From the NCBI RefSeq assembly GCF_000648615.1, contig NZ_JFZC01000015.1, positions 56,190 through 120,189 on the forward strand: a DNA stretch of 64,000 nt, read 5' to 3'. Positions 54,725-63,507 of the stretch are shown here, piece by piece. This DNA comes from Sporolactobacillus terrae DSM 11697 (GTDB lineage Bacteria > Bacillota > Bacilli > Bacillales > Sporolactobacillaceae). The notes below the pieces were generated by a model that saw nothing but the letters and a program-made list of their open reading frames with translations, did no database searches and was not told the DNA's origin. Each line of letters begins with the position of its first letter. Position 1 is the stretch's first letter. The position numbers and the translations under genes are program-made.

Positions 54725-55882
54725 TCACTCCAAATGTTTTTTTTGCTTGGCTTTATCCAGTGCCTGAGTCAGATCCTCAAGCAGGTCTTCGCCATTTTCA
54801 ATGCCGATCGCTAGGCGAAGCAATCCCTTTGTGATGCCTATTTTTTGCTGAAGAGCCGCATCAAAGGATTCATGCGTCATCGTCGCCGGCTGGCAAATCA
54901 AACTCTCTACACCGCCTAAACTGACAGCTAGATCAAATAACGATAAAGCGTCAACAAACCGATCCTGATCATACCCGGGAGTAAGACGAATGGAAATCAC
55001 CGATCCGTGCCCCGAAGCTTGCCGCTCCTGAATGGCCTTTTCTTCACGCGAAAAGGATCCTGGATAATACAAGTGTTCAATACCTGGATGAGTGCTGAAA
55101 AACTTGATGATCCGATCGGTGTTCTCTTCCTGACGATCGAGACGAACGCTTAACGTCTTGATTCCGCGAATCAGCGCATAGGAATCGGTCGGACTCAGAA
55201 TTCCGCCGAGCGTATTTTGTAAAAATTTCAGCTTCACGGCAATGGATTCCTGATTAGTCGCAACCAGTCCGGCAAGCACGTCCGCATGACCACTCAAGTA
55301 TTTTGTGGCTGAATAGAGCACGACGTCTGCGCCCAAAGCAAGTGGATTCTGATAATAAGCGGTTAGAAATGTATTATCGACAATAAGCAGTTTGCCTTTC
55401 TGATGCGCGACTGCTGCGAGACGCTGAATATCTGCAACGCGAAGCAATGGATTTGACGGTGTCTCAACATAGAGCGCTGCCACATCATCATCCAAATCCG
55501 CTGCCGTAAGATCGTTAAAATCATGAACCAGTTCATAATTAATCCCCCGATCCTTGAAAAGGTTGCTCGCATAGCGATAGGTTCCACCATAGACATTATT
55601 GTTCAGCAACACCTTGTCACCGGAATGAAGCAGACTGAACACAGCCGACACGGCCGCCATGCCCGATGCAAACGCATAGGCATAATCCGCTTGTTCTATT
55701 TTTGAAAACAAGTGTTCAAGATTATTCCGTGTCGGATTCCCGCCTCTGGCATAGGCATAGGACTGAAAGTTATGCAGATCCTCCTGTACATAAGTGGTTG
55801 CGAGATAGATTGGCGGTACAACCGCGTGGTCTGGATTGTCTTTGGCGTCAATCCCCTTTACAATCAATGAATCTATTTTCAT
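54725..55882 (-). CDS. metC: Cys/Met metabolism PLP enzyme (cystathionine synthase/lyase)
   Basis: 385 aa. PPIYLATTYVQEDLHNFQSYAYARGGNPTRNNLE (typical YxRxxNPT region), FASGMAAVSAVFSLLHSGDKVL, VDNTFLTAYYQNPLALGADVVLYSATKYLSGHADVLAG (PLP Lys about 197) and SLGGVESLICQPATMTH. The family includes cystathionine gamma-synthase (MetI), beta-lyase (MetC) and gamma-lyase (MccB); the sequence alone does not settle which. Position under a SAM riboswitch and upstream of metY favours MetI/MetC. AAGGAGG precedes the ATG. Confidence 0.88.
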   Translation of the reverse strand: MKIDSLIVKGIDAKDNPDHAVVPPIYLATTYVQEDLHNFQSYAYARGGNPTRNNLEHLFSKIEQADYAYAFASGMAAVSAVFSLLHSGDKVLLNNNVYGGTYRYASNLFKDRGINYELVHDFNDLTAADLDDDVAALYVETPSNPLLRVADIQRLAAVAHQKGKLLIVDNTFLTAYYQNPLALGADVVLYSATKYLSGHADVLAGLVATNQESIAVKLKFLQNTLGGILSPTDSYALIRGIKTLSVRLDRQEENTDRIIKFFSTHPGIEHLYYPGSFSREEKAIQERQASGHGSVISIRLTPGYDQDRFVDALSLFDLAVSLGGVESLICQPATMTHESFDAALQQKIGITKGLLRLAIGIENGEDLLEDLTQALDKAKQKKHLE

Positions 55883-55934
55883 CCTGCTCTTCCTCCTTGA
55901 TGCATTATCTTGCGCCGTCTACATCATAAAATGA

Positions 55935-56066
55935 TCAGACCTTTTTTCGGCATTCATCCTTGCTTGCAACGGCGCCGCAGAACGCTTCGGACTCCCATGG
56001 CAGATAAACCGGATCCCAAATGAGTGACTGAATCAAAAAAAAGAACTGCTTTCTCACGCTACCCAT
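55935..56066 (-). CDS. 43-aa small ORF at the head of the met operon
   Basis: ATG with a strong ribosome binding site (AGAGGAGGAATG, 9 nt). The product reads MGSVRKQFFFLIQSLIWDPV, YLPWESEAFCGAVASK, DECRKKV: a hydrophobic first half, two cysteines and a basic end. No family recognised. It lies between the riboswitch terminator and metC, so it should be made only when SAM is low. Confidence 0.45.
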   Translation of the reverse strand: MGSVRKQFFFLIQSLIWDPVYLPWESEAFCGAVASKDECRKKV

Positions 56067-56147
56067 GATCACATTCCTCCTCTAGCACGGATTTGAGCCT
56101 GTGGATTTCTGCATGAACCAATCAACGATGAACCGCCTAAAAGGCAA

Positions 56148-56185
56148 TAAAAAAATGTTTCCTTAGTGAAAGATAAGAAAACATT
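56148..56185 (-). terminator. Expression-platform terminator of the met operon riboswitch
   Basis: Minus strand AATGTTTTCTTA pairs with TAAGGAAACATT, followed by T7. The P1 3' strand GATAAGAGAA can instead pair with TTTTCTTATC of the terminator arm, giving an antiterminator. Confidence 0.85.
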
Positions 56186-56196
56186 CGTCGTCGGGT

Positions 56197-56296
56197 TCTC
56201 TTATCTCTCAGTCTAAACTGCTGGAATTAACACCATACACCATGTGCTGGTTGTCGGGTTTCATTGGGCCAGTCCCTCCGCCACTCTTGATAAGAA
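56197..56296 (-). promoter_or_regulatory. SAM-I riboswitch controlling the methionine operon
   Basis: Minus strand TTCTTATCAAGAGTGGCGGAG, GGACTGGCCC, CCCGACAACC, GGTGTTAATTCCAGC and GATAAGAGAA follow the S-box order, with P1 TTCTTATC/GATAAGAGAA (56289-56296 with 56197-56205). Controls the small ORF, metC, GNAT, LDH2, metY, GldA-like and M20 genes. Confidence 0.96.
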
Positions 56297-56390
56297 GTTT
56301 GCTATTCACTTTTCAATGGAAAGGCAACAGACTTTTGCGATGCATATATCAAAAAAGCACGTGCAAATAATTCGCATCTGTTTACTGGGT

Positions 56391-56419
56391 AATATAATTC
56401 AAAATCGATGATGTGTCAA
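56391..56419 (-). promoter_or_regulatory. Promoter of the methionine operon
   Basis: Minus strand TTGACA (56414-56419), 17-nt spacer, TATATT (56391-56396), about 85 nt upstream of the aptamer. This is a near-consensus vegetative promoter. Confidence 0.8.
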
Positions 56420-56455
56420 TGTTTTTTTTCAGATTCTCTATCCGCGTCACACCAT

Positions 56456-57121
56456 TCACCAGACGCAGCCATCTTTCTTCGATACGTTTTGCCGATCGTT
56501 GAATGAAACCGGAGCGATTGAACCCTGTTCACGGTTAAAATAAACAATCGCCTCCCGTTTCTCCACTGGACCGAGGGCATAGACATGATGCGCGTCATTT
56601 GCTTCAAAAAAGTTAAAAGGGACCTTGCGATTATAGGCAAAGGGGGCGTCGTCTACGAAGACAATCCCCTTCGTATCCTTTAAGGCTTCATCCAGATAAG
56701 GATCAAACAGATACAAATAGTCTTGCTGCGTATCTGCCTTCGTTGCCAGCACATAATGTTCCCCACCATAATTTAATCTTAAAATAACTGCGCCACCCTG
56801 CTGCACCGCATCAATGAGTGGACTGTCTTTTTTCACACGTACATGCGAACCGACATAATAGTTACCGTAAATGGGCAGCCCCTTAATCGGTCCGTTACGA
56901 TTCAACCAGTCCGCAATAAACCGCATTGCCGCCTTTGACGTTCCATGTTTGCCCACTTCGCCATCCGTATTGTAAGCATCAAGCGAATACGTTGTAATGG
57001 CTTTAATGACATCAGGCGGAACCGCTTCCCGAGAAAAAAGATAGCTTATGGCATTCAGGAGCGTCACCATGCCGCAGTCATACTCCGACAGTTGATAATA
57101 AAGTGGTCGCTTCATACGCAT
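56456..57121 (-). CDS. C39-like papain-fold protein
   Basis: 221 aa from ATG 57121 (MRMKRPLYYQLSEYD) with GAGG 8 nt upstream; the frame is open for 53 codons further but without another signal. Catalytic cysteine in LSEYDCGMVTLLNAISYLF (about residue 16), histidine in LNYGGEHYVLATK (about residue 124) and Asp in YLFDPYLDEAL. No signal peptide. It resembles the peptidase part of C39 bacteriocin processing enzymes, but no bacteriocin or ABC exporter is nearby; substrate unknown. Confidence 0.72.
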   Translation of the reverse strand: MRMKRPLYYQLSEYDCGMVTLLNAISYLFSREAVPPDVIKAITTYSLDAYNTDGEVGKHGTSKAAMRFIADWLNRNGPIKGLPIYGNYYVGSHVRVKKDSPLIDAVQQGGAVILRLNYGGEHYVLATKADTQQDYLYLFDPYLDEALKDTKGIVFVDDAPFAYNRKVPFNFFEANDAHHVYALGPVEKREAIVYFNREQGSIAPVSFNDRQNVSKKDGCVW

Positions 57122-57799
57122 AAGGTTCACCTCGCATTCAGAGTCATCGCATAAAATACCGGTGCGATCAACGGGCAACCGGAATTTTGCAATTACCCAA
57201 ATAAAAACATAGTTTTCGGCGGTTGCCAAGCATTTTTCCACGAGACTGGAGGATAATTCATTTTTTGTGGGGGTTGACAAGTGAATTTTAATGGTTTAAA
57301 TTAGGCGTCAACTAAGCACGATCATCATCGGATGCTCATCAACACGTTGAAAAGAATGAGTCAATGCACTTCACTCATGTTGCCGGATGGAAAAGTCGGA
57401 GGATGACTTGCTTGCTGTTCGCTTTCAACGTCCATTGCGAATTGATCACTGCTTATCTATTTTTTTATCCTTTATTCCAAGAAAAGAGGTTGGTATACTA
57501 CAAATAAAAAATGAATGGATTATGCGCATGTTACATGAATGGGGAAGCTATTGGAACGGAAGAACGTGTTCGCAGTTGCAGTGCAGACTATTGATTGCCT
57601 TCATTAACGCCACATCCGCTCAGCAAGTCCGACCATGTTGGCAGCCCCCTCGTTTCCAACATGATTAGCGTCTTTTTAAGTAAATTCCAAGTATATAGGG
57701 ATGTTTAGTTTTATAAAAACACTCCTCCGCATTTCCTTTAGCTGCTGCACTGCAATTTGACACAACCTGTGATTTTTTTAAGGGGAGGCTAAACAAAAC
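57122..57799. other. Intergenic region without a supported gene
   Basis: About 680 nt. Short open frames here lack ribosome binding sites and have poor composition. No riboswitch consensus was found. A hairpin-like AATGAGT/ACTCATT pair lies near 57354-57378. The promoter of the downstream ABC transporter is presumably close to 57690-57760 but was not identified with confidence. Confidence 0.5.
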
Positions 57800-58837
57800 A
57801 TGACAAAGAAAAGTAAAACGAATCGCTTGACAAAGTGGCTGCTTTACGTTGGCGTGGCCGTTATTGTGCTGATTGCCGCTGTATTTTCGGTTAGCCATAT
57901 CACAAATAAGAAAAGTGCGGCTACGAAAAAAGATGACAATTATGTTTTGAAACTGGCAGATTCATCCGGCTTATGCGAAGCACCACAGCAAATCGCCATT
58001 GAAAAAGGGATCTTTAAGAAATACGGCATCAAGTATAAAAATGTCAAAATTGGCGATCTATCCGGTACAGAAGCACTGACTGCAGGAAAAGTCGATGCGA
58101 CGAACTCGCTGCTCGCCAGTATCGTACAACCGTTGACAAATGGAGCCGAATTAAAAATCACCACTGGACTGCATACCGGCTGCCTGCAAATCTTAGTGGG
58201 AAAGAATTCTAAGATTAAGTCCGTGAAGGATCTTAAAGGTAAAAAAATTGGTGTCGGAACCGTGGCAGGCAGTGCTGCTACCTTTGCAAAACGGGTGCTT
58301 TCCTACAACGGATTGCATGTTGAAACGAAAAACTCAGATGTTCAGTTTATCGCTTATGATTCTGCCAGCTTGCCAATCGTCCTCAATAAAGGACAGGTCG
58401 ATGCCATTGCCGTCGGCGATCCGGATACACAAATTGCGATCAAAAACTATGGTTTCAAATCTCTGGCTAGTTCTGCAACCACAGAACCATTCAAGGATGA
58501 ATATTGCTGCGTTGCTTACGTTTCTAACAAGCTTGCCAAAGAACATCCGGAAATCGCACGTAAATTCACTTTAGCGTTACAAGAAGCAGCACAATGGATC
58601 GCAAAGAATCAATCGAATTCGGTCCATATTCAAACAGAGAAAAAATATATTGCCGGTGAAGAAAAAACGAATCTGTCCGCTTTGGAAACGTACCAATGGG
58701 AACCCTCCTATGACGGTGCAAAGAAGGCATTCAAACAAACTGCCGATAGTTTGCAGGACATTGGCATCATCTCTAAAGATGTTGATACCCAAGCACTTAC
58801 CGATCACTCATTCTTGAAAATTAAAGGTGTACACTAA
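57800..58837 (+). CDS. SsuA/TauA-type ABC transporter substrate-binding protein
   Basis: 345 aa. One N-terminal hydrophobic helix (about 13-37) without a lipobox, so it may be membrane-anchored. The NMT1/SsuA-like domain follows: GLCEAPQQIAIEKGIFKKYGI, AGKVDATNSLLASIVQPL, GLHTGCLQILVGKNSKIKSVKDLKGKKIGVGT. Such proteins bind sulfonates, nitrate, taurine or thiamine precursors; the sulfur context favours organosulfur compounds (inference). GGGGAGG precedes the ATG. Confidence 0.85.
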   Translation: MTKKSKTNRLTKWLLYVGVAVIVLIAAVFSVSHITNKKSAATKKDDNYVLKLADSSGLCEAPQQIAIEKGIFKKYGIKYKNVKIGDLSGTEALTAGKVDATNSLLASIVQPLTNGAELKITTGLHTGCLQILVGKNSKIKSVKDLKGKKIGVGTVAGSAATFAKRVLSYNGLHVETKNSDVQFIAYDSASLPIVLNKGQVDAIAVGDPDTQIAIKNYGFKSLASSATTEPFKDEYCCVAYVSNKLAKEHPEIARKFTLALQEAAQWIAKNQSNSVHIQTEKKYIAGEEKTNLSALETYQWEPSYDGAKKAFKQTADSLQDIGIISKDVDTQALTDHSFLKIKGVH

Positions 58838-58880
58838 ATCTATTTGTGAGAAAAACTAGGTCCCTTGCCATCGATCTTTT

Positions 58881-58942
58881 GCCTGACGGGCACTTCAGCG
58901 GCTCGCTTGCCGCGGGCGTACCGCGAGCCTCCTCAGACAGGC
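58881..58942. repeat. Nested palindrome between ABC genes
   Basis: GGCTCGC (58900-58906) pairs with GCGAGCC (58923-58929), inside GCCTG (58881-58885) with CAGGC (58938-58942). The text CTCGCTTGCCGCGGGC..CGCGAGCCTCCTC resembles GC-rich sequence dispersed in Bacillaceae genomes, from memory. It lies in the roughly 200-nt gap between the binding protein and the permease and could tune expression. Confidence 0.4.
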
Positions 58943-59036
58943 AGGCATCTGATGCTTGGCCAAGACACGGGTCTATCCATTTGAAGACGGGGTAAAACCC
59001 TATGCTTTCTGTACTTGAAACAAAGGGGGAGTTTTT

Positions 59037-60029
59037 TTGGAAAAGGATACGATTTACGTCAAAAAAATAACCCGAATAAAAGATCGCCACATCGGTCGTG
59101 CGTACTTTGCAAGCATTGCCATTGCAATCACGCTTATTGCTCAAATCGTGATTCCTAAAAGTGACACTTTGTTCACTAAAGCACTGCCTTGGTACACGGG
59201 GTTATTAGTCATTGCGCTTGCGATTACAACCATACTCGCCATCTACTATACGTTTTTCGGTGGATTAAAGCGATTTGTTTTTAAAAGTTACTTTATTGGC
59301 GCCGCATTCCTAGCCCTTGGTTTGTATAATCTGGTCACGCTTAAATTTACATTGTTGAAGCCTGTTTTCTTTCCCGCGCCGGAAAAAATTATTGATGTAC
59401 TCATTGGCGATTCAGGCTTTCTACTAAAATGTCTGTTCCATTCTGCTCAATTGCTTGCTTACGGATTAGGCATCGGCATCATCACCGGACTTGCGACCGG
59501 AATATTAATTGGCTGGTATTCATCGTGGAATTATTGGCTGGAACCAATTGTAAAATCAGTCGGACCCATTCCATCCACCGCGTTCATTCCGGTTGCTCTA
59601 TCCGCTTTTGCGACCAGTTATCAAGCAGCAGTTTTCTTAATCGCATTAGCCTCTTGGTTCCCAATTGCGGTATTAGCGCAATCCGGTGTTGTGAACGTCA
59701 AAAAAACATTTTTTGAGGTCGCCGATACACTGGGTGCAACCGATTTCCAAAAGATTTTTCACGTCGCAGTCCCCGGCGCGCTGCCAAATATTTTTGTCGG
59801 GATTTTCAACGGAACATGCGGGGCTTTTCTTACTTTAATGTCCGCCGAGATGATCGGCGTTCGCTACGGTATTGGCTGGTACATTAACTGGCAGCGAGAA
59901 ATTATGTCTTATGCAAATGTTTATGCCGGATTGGTTGTGATCGCAGTCAGCTTCTCATTAATGATTGCGATTCTCTTTAAAATACGCGACTATGTTTTAA
60001 GATGGCAGAAGGGGATTATTAAATGGTAG
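59037..60029 (+). CDS. SsuC/TauC-type ABC transporter permease with extra N-terminal helices
   Basis: 330 aa. The C-terminal part (about 115-330) is a normal permease of this group, with SVGPIPSTAFIPVALSAF and the EAA-like ADTLGATDFQKIFHVAVPGALPNIFVGI (about 222-250). The first roughly 100 residues add three extra hydrophobic segments (about 20-38, 50-68, 80-98) that typical SsuC proteins (about 250 aa) lack. TTG start with GGGGGAG upstream. Overlaps the ATPase gene by 7 nt. Confidence 0.87.
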   Translation: MEKDTIYVKKITRIKDRHIGRAYFASIAIAITLIAQIVIPKSDTLFTKALPWYTGLLVIALAITTILAIYYTFFGGLKRFVFKSYFIGAAFLALGLYNLVTLKFTLLKPVFFPAPEKIIDVLIGDSGFLLKCLFHSAQLLAYGLGIGIITGLATGILIGWYSSWNYWLEPIVKSVGPIPSTAFIPVALSAFATSYQAAVFLIALASWFPIAVLAQSGVVNVKKTFFEVADTLGATDFQKIFHVAVPGALPNIFVGIFNGTCGAFLTLMSAEMIGVRYGIGWYINWQREIMSYANVYAGLVVIAVSFSLMIAILFKIRDYVLRWQKGIIKW

Positions 60030-60787
60030 CTACAGGACAAATCACATTCAACAATCTTCGAAAAGTCTTTCCACCGCGTACAGAGACCGGTTCGCCGGTT
60101 GAAGCGTTGCATCATGTGAATGCAGAGGTTGAACCGGGTGAATTTATCGCACTGATCGGGCCTTCCGGTTGCGGCAAATCAACACTGTTACGGTTATTAG
60201 CGGGGCTGGATCAGCCTTCCCAAGGCAAGATATTGGTTGATGGTAATCTTGTTGAACGACCAAGCCGCGAACGTGGCTTAGTTTTTCAAGATCCAACCTT
60301 GTATCCATGGCTGACGATCGAACAAAACGTCGGCTTTGGCCCAAGATTAGCTGGTGAGTATCGCGAGAAACGTCAATCCATCCACGAATTCATCGAATTA
60401 GTCGGTTTAAAGGGATTTGAAAAAAATTACCCTTACGAACTCTCCGGCGGTATGCAGCAGCGCGTTGCCTTAGCACGCACGCTGATTAATTATCCGAAGG
60501 TTTTGCTGTTTGATGAGCCGTTTGGTGCACTTGATGCGTTTACTCGGATGAAAATGCATGATGAACTGCTCAAAATCCGGGAACGGACAAACATCACAAT
60601 GGTCATGGTCACGCATGATGTTGAAGAAGCCGTCTACTTAGCCGATCGCGTCTTCACGATGACGCCGCGTCCAGCCATTCTGAAAAAAATCGTTGATGTA
60701 ACGTTGCCACGTCCACGACGCCGGGACAGCACGGCATTCATCAAGAAAAAAGAAGAGATCCTAGACATTCTCAACTTCACCGCTTAA
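60023..60787 (+). CDS. SsuB/TauB-type ABC transporter ATP-binding protein
   Basis: 254 aa. Walker A GPSGCGKST (about residues 45-53), Q-loop GLVFQDPTLYPWLT, signature LSGGMQQRVALARTL, Walker B VLLFDEPFGALD and VTHDVEEAVYLADRV. AGGGG precedes the ATG. Last gene of the transporter, followed by a strong terminator. Confidence 0.92.
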   Translation: MVATGQITFNNLRKVFPPRTETGSPVEALHHVNAEVEPGEFIALIGPSGCGKSTLLRLLAGLDQPSQGKILVDGNLVERPSRERGLVFQDPTLYPWLTIEQNVGFGPRLAGEYREKRQSIHEFIELVGLKGFEKNYPYELSGGMQQRVALARTLINYPKVLLFDEPFGALDAFTRMKMHDELLKIRERTNITMVMVTHDVEEAVYLADRVFTMTPRPAILKKIVDVTLPRPRRRDSTAFIKKKEEILDILNFTA

Positions 60788-60820
60788 TGCACGACACACT
60801 GAAACCAATTCATTTATGTA

Positions 60821-60869
60821 AAAAATGATTCATTCTCTCGAGTTAACGCGGGGATGAATCATTCTTTTA
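60821..60869 (+). terminator. Terminator of the ABC transporter operon
   Basis: AATGATTCATTCTC pairs with GGGATGAATCATT, followed by CTTTT. About 35 nt after the ATPase stop. Confidence 0.8.
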
Positions 60870-60888
60870 TGAACACCATCATCTATGT

Positions 60889-60986
60889 CGCGAACGATCG
60901 GAAATCCTTCTGATTATGCGTTCGCGTTGTGCCTTACCAAGGCAATACCAATGCCCCTCCACCGGTTTTGAAGGTTGGAGGGGCAT
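60889..60986 (+). ncRNA. Two adjacent strong hairpins, possible small RNA
   Basis: CGCGAACG (60889-60896) pairs with CGTTCGCG (60919-60926), and ATGCCCCTCCA (60951-60961) pairs with TGGAGGGGCAT (60976-60986), followed by a T-rich CTTCTTT. The second hairpin looks like a plus-strand terminator, but no gene precedes it, so a small RNA of about 100 nt is possible. It could also serve the minus-strand ycnI gene. No promoter was identified. Confidence 0.3.
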
Positions 60987-61061
60987 CTTCTTTATAACGG
61001 GAAAAATGTATGATGAAGCAGCGCGGCAAACCGCGTTCGGAACGCCTATACAGCTTTTTCG

Positions 61062-61697
61062 TCAATGGGATTGCTTCGTATCTTCTTGTGCGCCATCTTT
61101 CTTCTGTCGCGTCGCAATCAGCGTGAGTAGGGAAAGAACGATCGCAATTGCCGAAAGAACGATCGCAGTCAGCGAAAGGATTTGATTGCCTCTGTCGCCA
61201 TGCGGCACACTGCGCGTTGTATCCGCGCTTTTAACGACGTTTGTTATCGCGTGAGGTGTTTCGCCATTTTCTTTGCCTGTCCATTCAACAATACTGCCAT
61301 CCTTATACGTTTGATAAGCATTCCAAGCAAGAGCCCCGGTTTGTTTCGGGTTCAGTGCGCGAAACTGAAACTGTTGGAACGCTCCAGGCGCAATTCCGCT
61401 CTCCTTTGCTGTCCAGCTCACCGTTTGCGCCTGTCCGTGCGCATTCTTGATGACTTCAGTCGTCCATCCCGGCACCGGTTGGTAGCTGTAGAATTGAACG
61501 TTTTTCGGCATGCGCAGTGCCACTTTAGTCGTCGGAATGTTCTTTTCAGTGGGAACAGTGATTGTATACGTTTCGCTCGATCCAGTGATCGACTGAACCG
61601 GTTTGACGGTAACATGGGCCGATGCACTGTCGTGAAAAGCGAAAAGGAGTACAGCAGAGAAGAACGCAGCGGTGACGGTTTGGCTAAACTTTTTCAT
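61062..61697 (-). CDS. ycnI: YcnI-type copper-binding protein (DUF1775)
   Basis: 211 aa. Signal peptide (about 1-27, ending DSASA) so the mature protein begins with His (HVTVKP), the copper ligand described for B. subtilis YcnI. Domain core TITVPTEKNIPTTKVALRMP and PGWTTEV, then a C-terminal membrane helix (about 178-200) with a Lys-rich tail. It starts 21 nt after ycnJ, forming a ycnJ-ycnI operon. Confidence 0.9.
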   Translation of the reverse strand: MKKFSQTVTAAFFSAVLLFAFHDSASAHVTVKPVQSITGSSETYTITVPTEKNIPTTKVALRMPKNVQFYSYQPVPGWTTEVIKNAHGQAQTVSWTAKESGIAPGAFQQFQFRALNPKQTGALAWNAYQTYKDGSIVEWTGKENGETPHAITNVVKSADTTRSVPHGDRGNQILSLTAIVLSAIAIVLSLLTLIATRQKKDGAQEDTKQSH

Positions 61698-61718
61698 TGA
61701 TCGCTTGCTCCTTTTGGG

Positions 61719-63470
61719 TCATTTGATGTTTACAATGAAGTCTTTATCGACAGTCTGATAATCCTTATCAAGAACATGGACATTGATGAGAAAACGATGC
61801 TTCATATCAAATGCGTCGTTGACAACAAATCCCTTGCCAAGTTTCGCTAGCGGCACTTGGACTTTGGTTTCCCCCATATCCATATCAATGCAGCGGATCT
61901 TTAGGACAACCTGCTGTAGATTGCGCGCCCGTCTTCCATGATCAAGAACATCTAAGTACAGCGTATTGGGTCCGAGCTTGAGCGGTTCGACGCGCAGTGT
62001 CAGTACGTTGTTTTTTTCCTTAACCCGTATCGTTTTTTTCGGATCTTCCAATACAGTCGGCGGATGGGTAGTCTTCGTTGGTTTACCATTGTTGAACTTT
62101 GCACTAAATCCCTCAAAGGTGCTCTCGTCGACCGCTGCTTTCGGAACGGGAGGAGAAACGTTGGTCAAGACGGCCGCAGCCAGTAAGACCGTCAGCCCGA
62201 TCAGAAGCTCGCCCAGCACACTTTTTCTCAGAAAATTCCCCTGCTTCTTCACGCGCACATTCGAATAGAGCGCAAACAGCAGCATGATCAACAGAAGCGC
62301 CGCTTTTATGATGATGATCCAACCATAGATTGAGGTATATAACGCACGAAATGACGTCAAGTGAATCAGCGTGCCGATCAAGCCCGTCAAAAAGATTACC
62401 CCAACTAAAAGAAGCGCAACGTTTGAAAAACGGTGCAACGTTTGCCAGTAGATCTTCTTTTGTTGTTCAGGGGAATCATTGTTTTTAACAGATCTGGGCA
62501 GAAAAAGCAGTAGGCTGAGTATTGAACCGATCCAGATTGCTGCGGCGGACAGATGCAGAAAGTCCGCAGCCACGGCCCAAAGCCGCAATTCCTGATCCTC
62601 TGTACTTGCAGCATGGCCGACGAATGCTTTGGATAATGAAAAGACGAACAGCAAACCGATGAGTACCCCTAAGAGTCCACGAACCGTTCGCTTGGATCGC
62701 GTGCGAAACAACCAGAGAAGAAGGGCGATACACAGAATCAAACTACTGATCTGTAGGAACCATGGTGTACCAAATGAAGTCGCCATCAACGTTTCGCCAA
62801 CGGCTTTACCCGAAAACGCATGCAGCCAGTTCACATCTGCGTTGCGTGTCACTTGAAGCGGCAGTGTCAGCAGAACGCCAAGCAGCAAACTTCCTGCGGC
62901 ACTCCAAAGCGTTCGCTGCAGCGCCTTTTTCTGATAAATCGGTAGATTTCGTGCCGGATTGAAAAATTTTAGGAAGAACAGGATGCCAAAGAAGAAGGAC
63001 AGTCCCAGGTAGATCAGCCATTTAATCACAACTTGATCCACACCTGGAAGATCGCTGCTTGCATCACTGAAAGCCTGCCCATTTGCGGCACTTTCTGTCG
63101 GTTGTCCAACGTGAAAACCGATCGTTCCGTGAACGGCATGCCCATCTGCCGATACGACTTTCCAATTCATCCGGTAATAGCCGCTGGTGAGCGGCTTTTT
63201 CACACCGTTTTCCAATACGGTTCGGTTCTTCTTGTTGCGCTGTGCGTGATCTGTATCAACACGGCTGCCCTTTTGATCCAAAACCTCCAAGGTCAGAAAA
63301 GTCGGTTGGATTTCTTCATTAAATTGAATCGTGACATGCTTAAGATTCCCGTTTACCTGTTGATTCTGAGCAGGGTTCGATTGCACAACAAAAGCGTGCG
63401 CCGATGCAAAACTAGCAAACATTAGAGAAAAAAAAATAAGAGCGAGAAACGCACTAATTTTTTGTTTCAT
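61719..63470 (-). CDS. ycnJ: CopC-CopD copper import/resistance protein
   Basis: 583 aa. Signal peptide (about 1-24), a CopC domain (about 25-120; HAFVVQSNPAQNQQV with an N-terminal His and IGFHVG), then a CopD membrane region with eight to nine helices (about 150-440) including LSFFFGILFF and WIGSILSLLLFLP, and a C-terminal FixH/YtkA-like extracellular domain (about 460-583). In B. subtilis YcnJ takes up copper. Ribosome binding site before the ATG is weak. The usual regulator gene ycnK is not present in this window. Confidence 0.9.
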   Translation of the reverse strand: MKQKISAFLALIFFSLMFASFASAHAFVVQSNPAQNQQVNGNLKHVTIQFNEEIQPTFLTLEVLDQKGSRVDTDHAQRNKKNRTVLENGVKKPLTSGYYRMNWKVVSADGHAVHGTIGFHVGQPTESAANGQAFSDASSDLPGVDQVVIKWLIYLGLSFFFGILFFLKFFNPARNLPIYQKKALQRTLWSAAGSLLLGVLLTLPLQVTRNADVNWLHAFSGKAVGETLMATSFGTPWFLQISSLILCIALLLWLFRTRSKRTVRGLLGVLIGLLFVFSLSKAFVGHAASTEDQELRLWAVAADFLHLSAAAIWIGSILSLLLFLPRSVKNNDSPEQQKKIYWQTLHRFSNVALLLVGVIFLTGLIGTLIHLTSFRALYTSIYGWIIIIKAALLLIMLLFALYSNVRVKKQGNFLRKSVLGELLIGLTVLLAAAVLTNVSPPVPKAAVDESTFEGFSAKFNNGKPTKTTHPPTVLEDPKKTIRVKEKNNVLTLRVEPLKLGPNTLYLDVLDHGRRARNLQQVVLKIRCIDMDMGETKVQVPLAKLGKGFVVNDAFDMKHRFLINVHVLDKDYQTVDKDFIVNIK

Positions 63471-63507
63471 AATTATTTAACCATCCGATCTTTCAGAATC
63501 ATTGTTG

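Noticed and set aside
57387..57668. 93-codon plus-strand ORF before the ABC transporter
   Set aside because: No ribosome binding site, poor composition and no recognisable motif; treated as intergenic.
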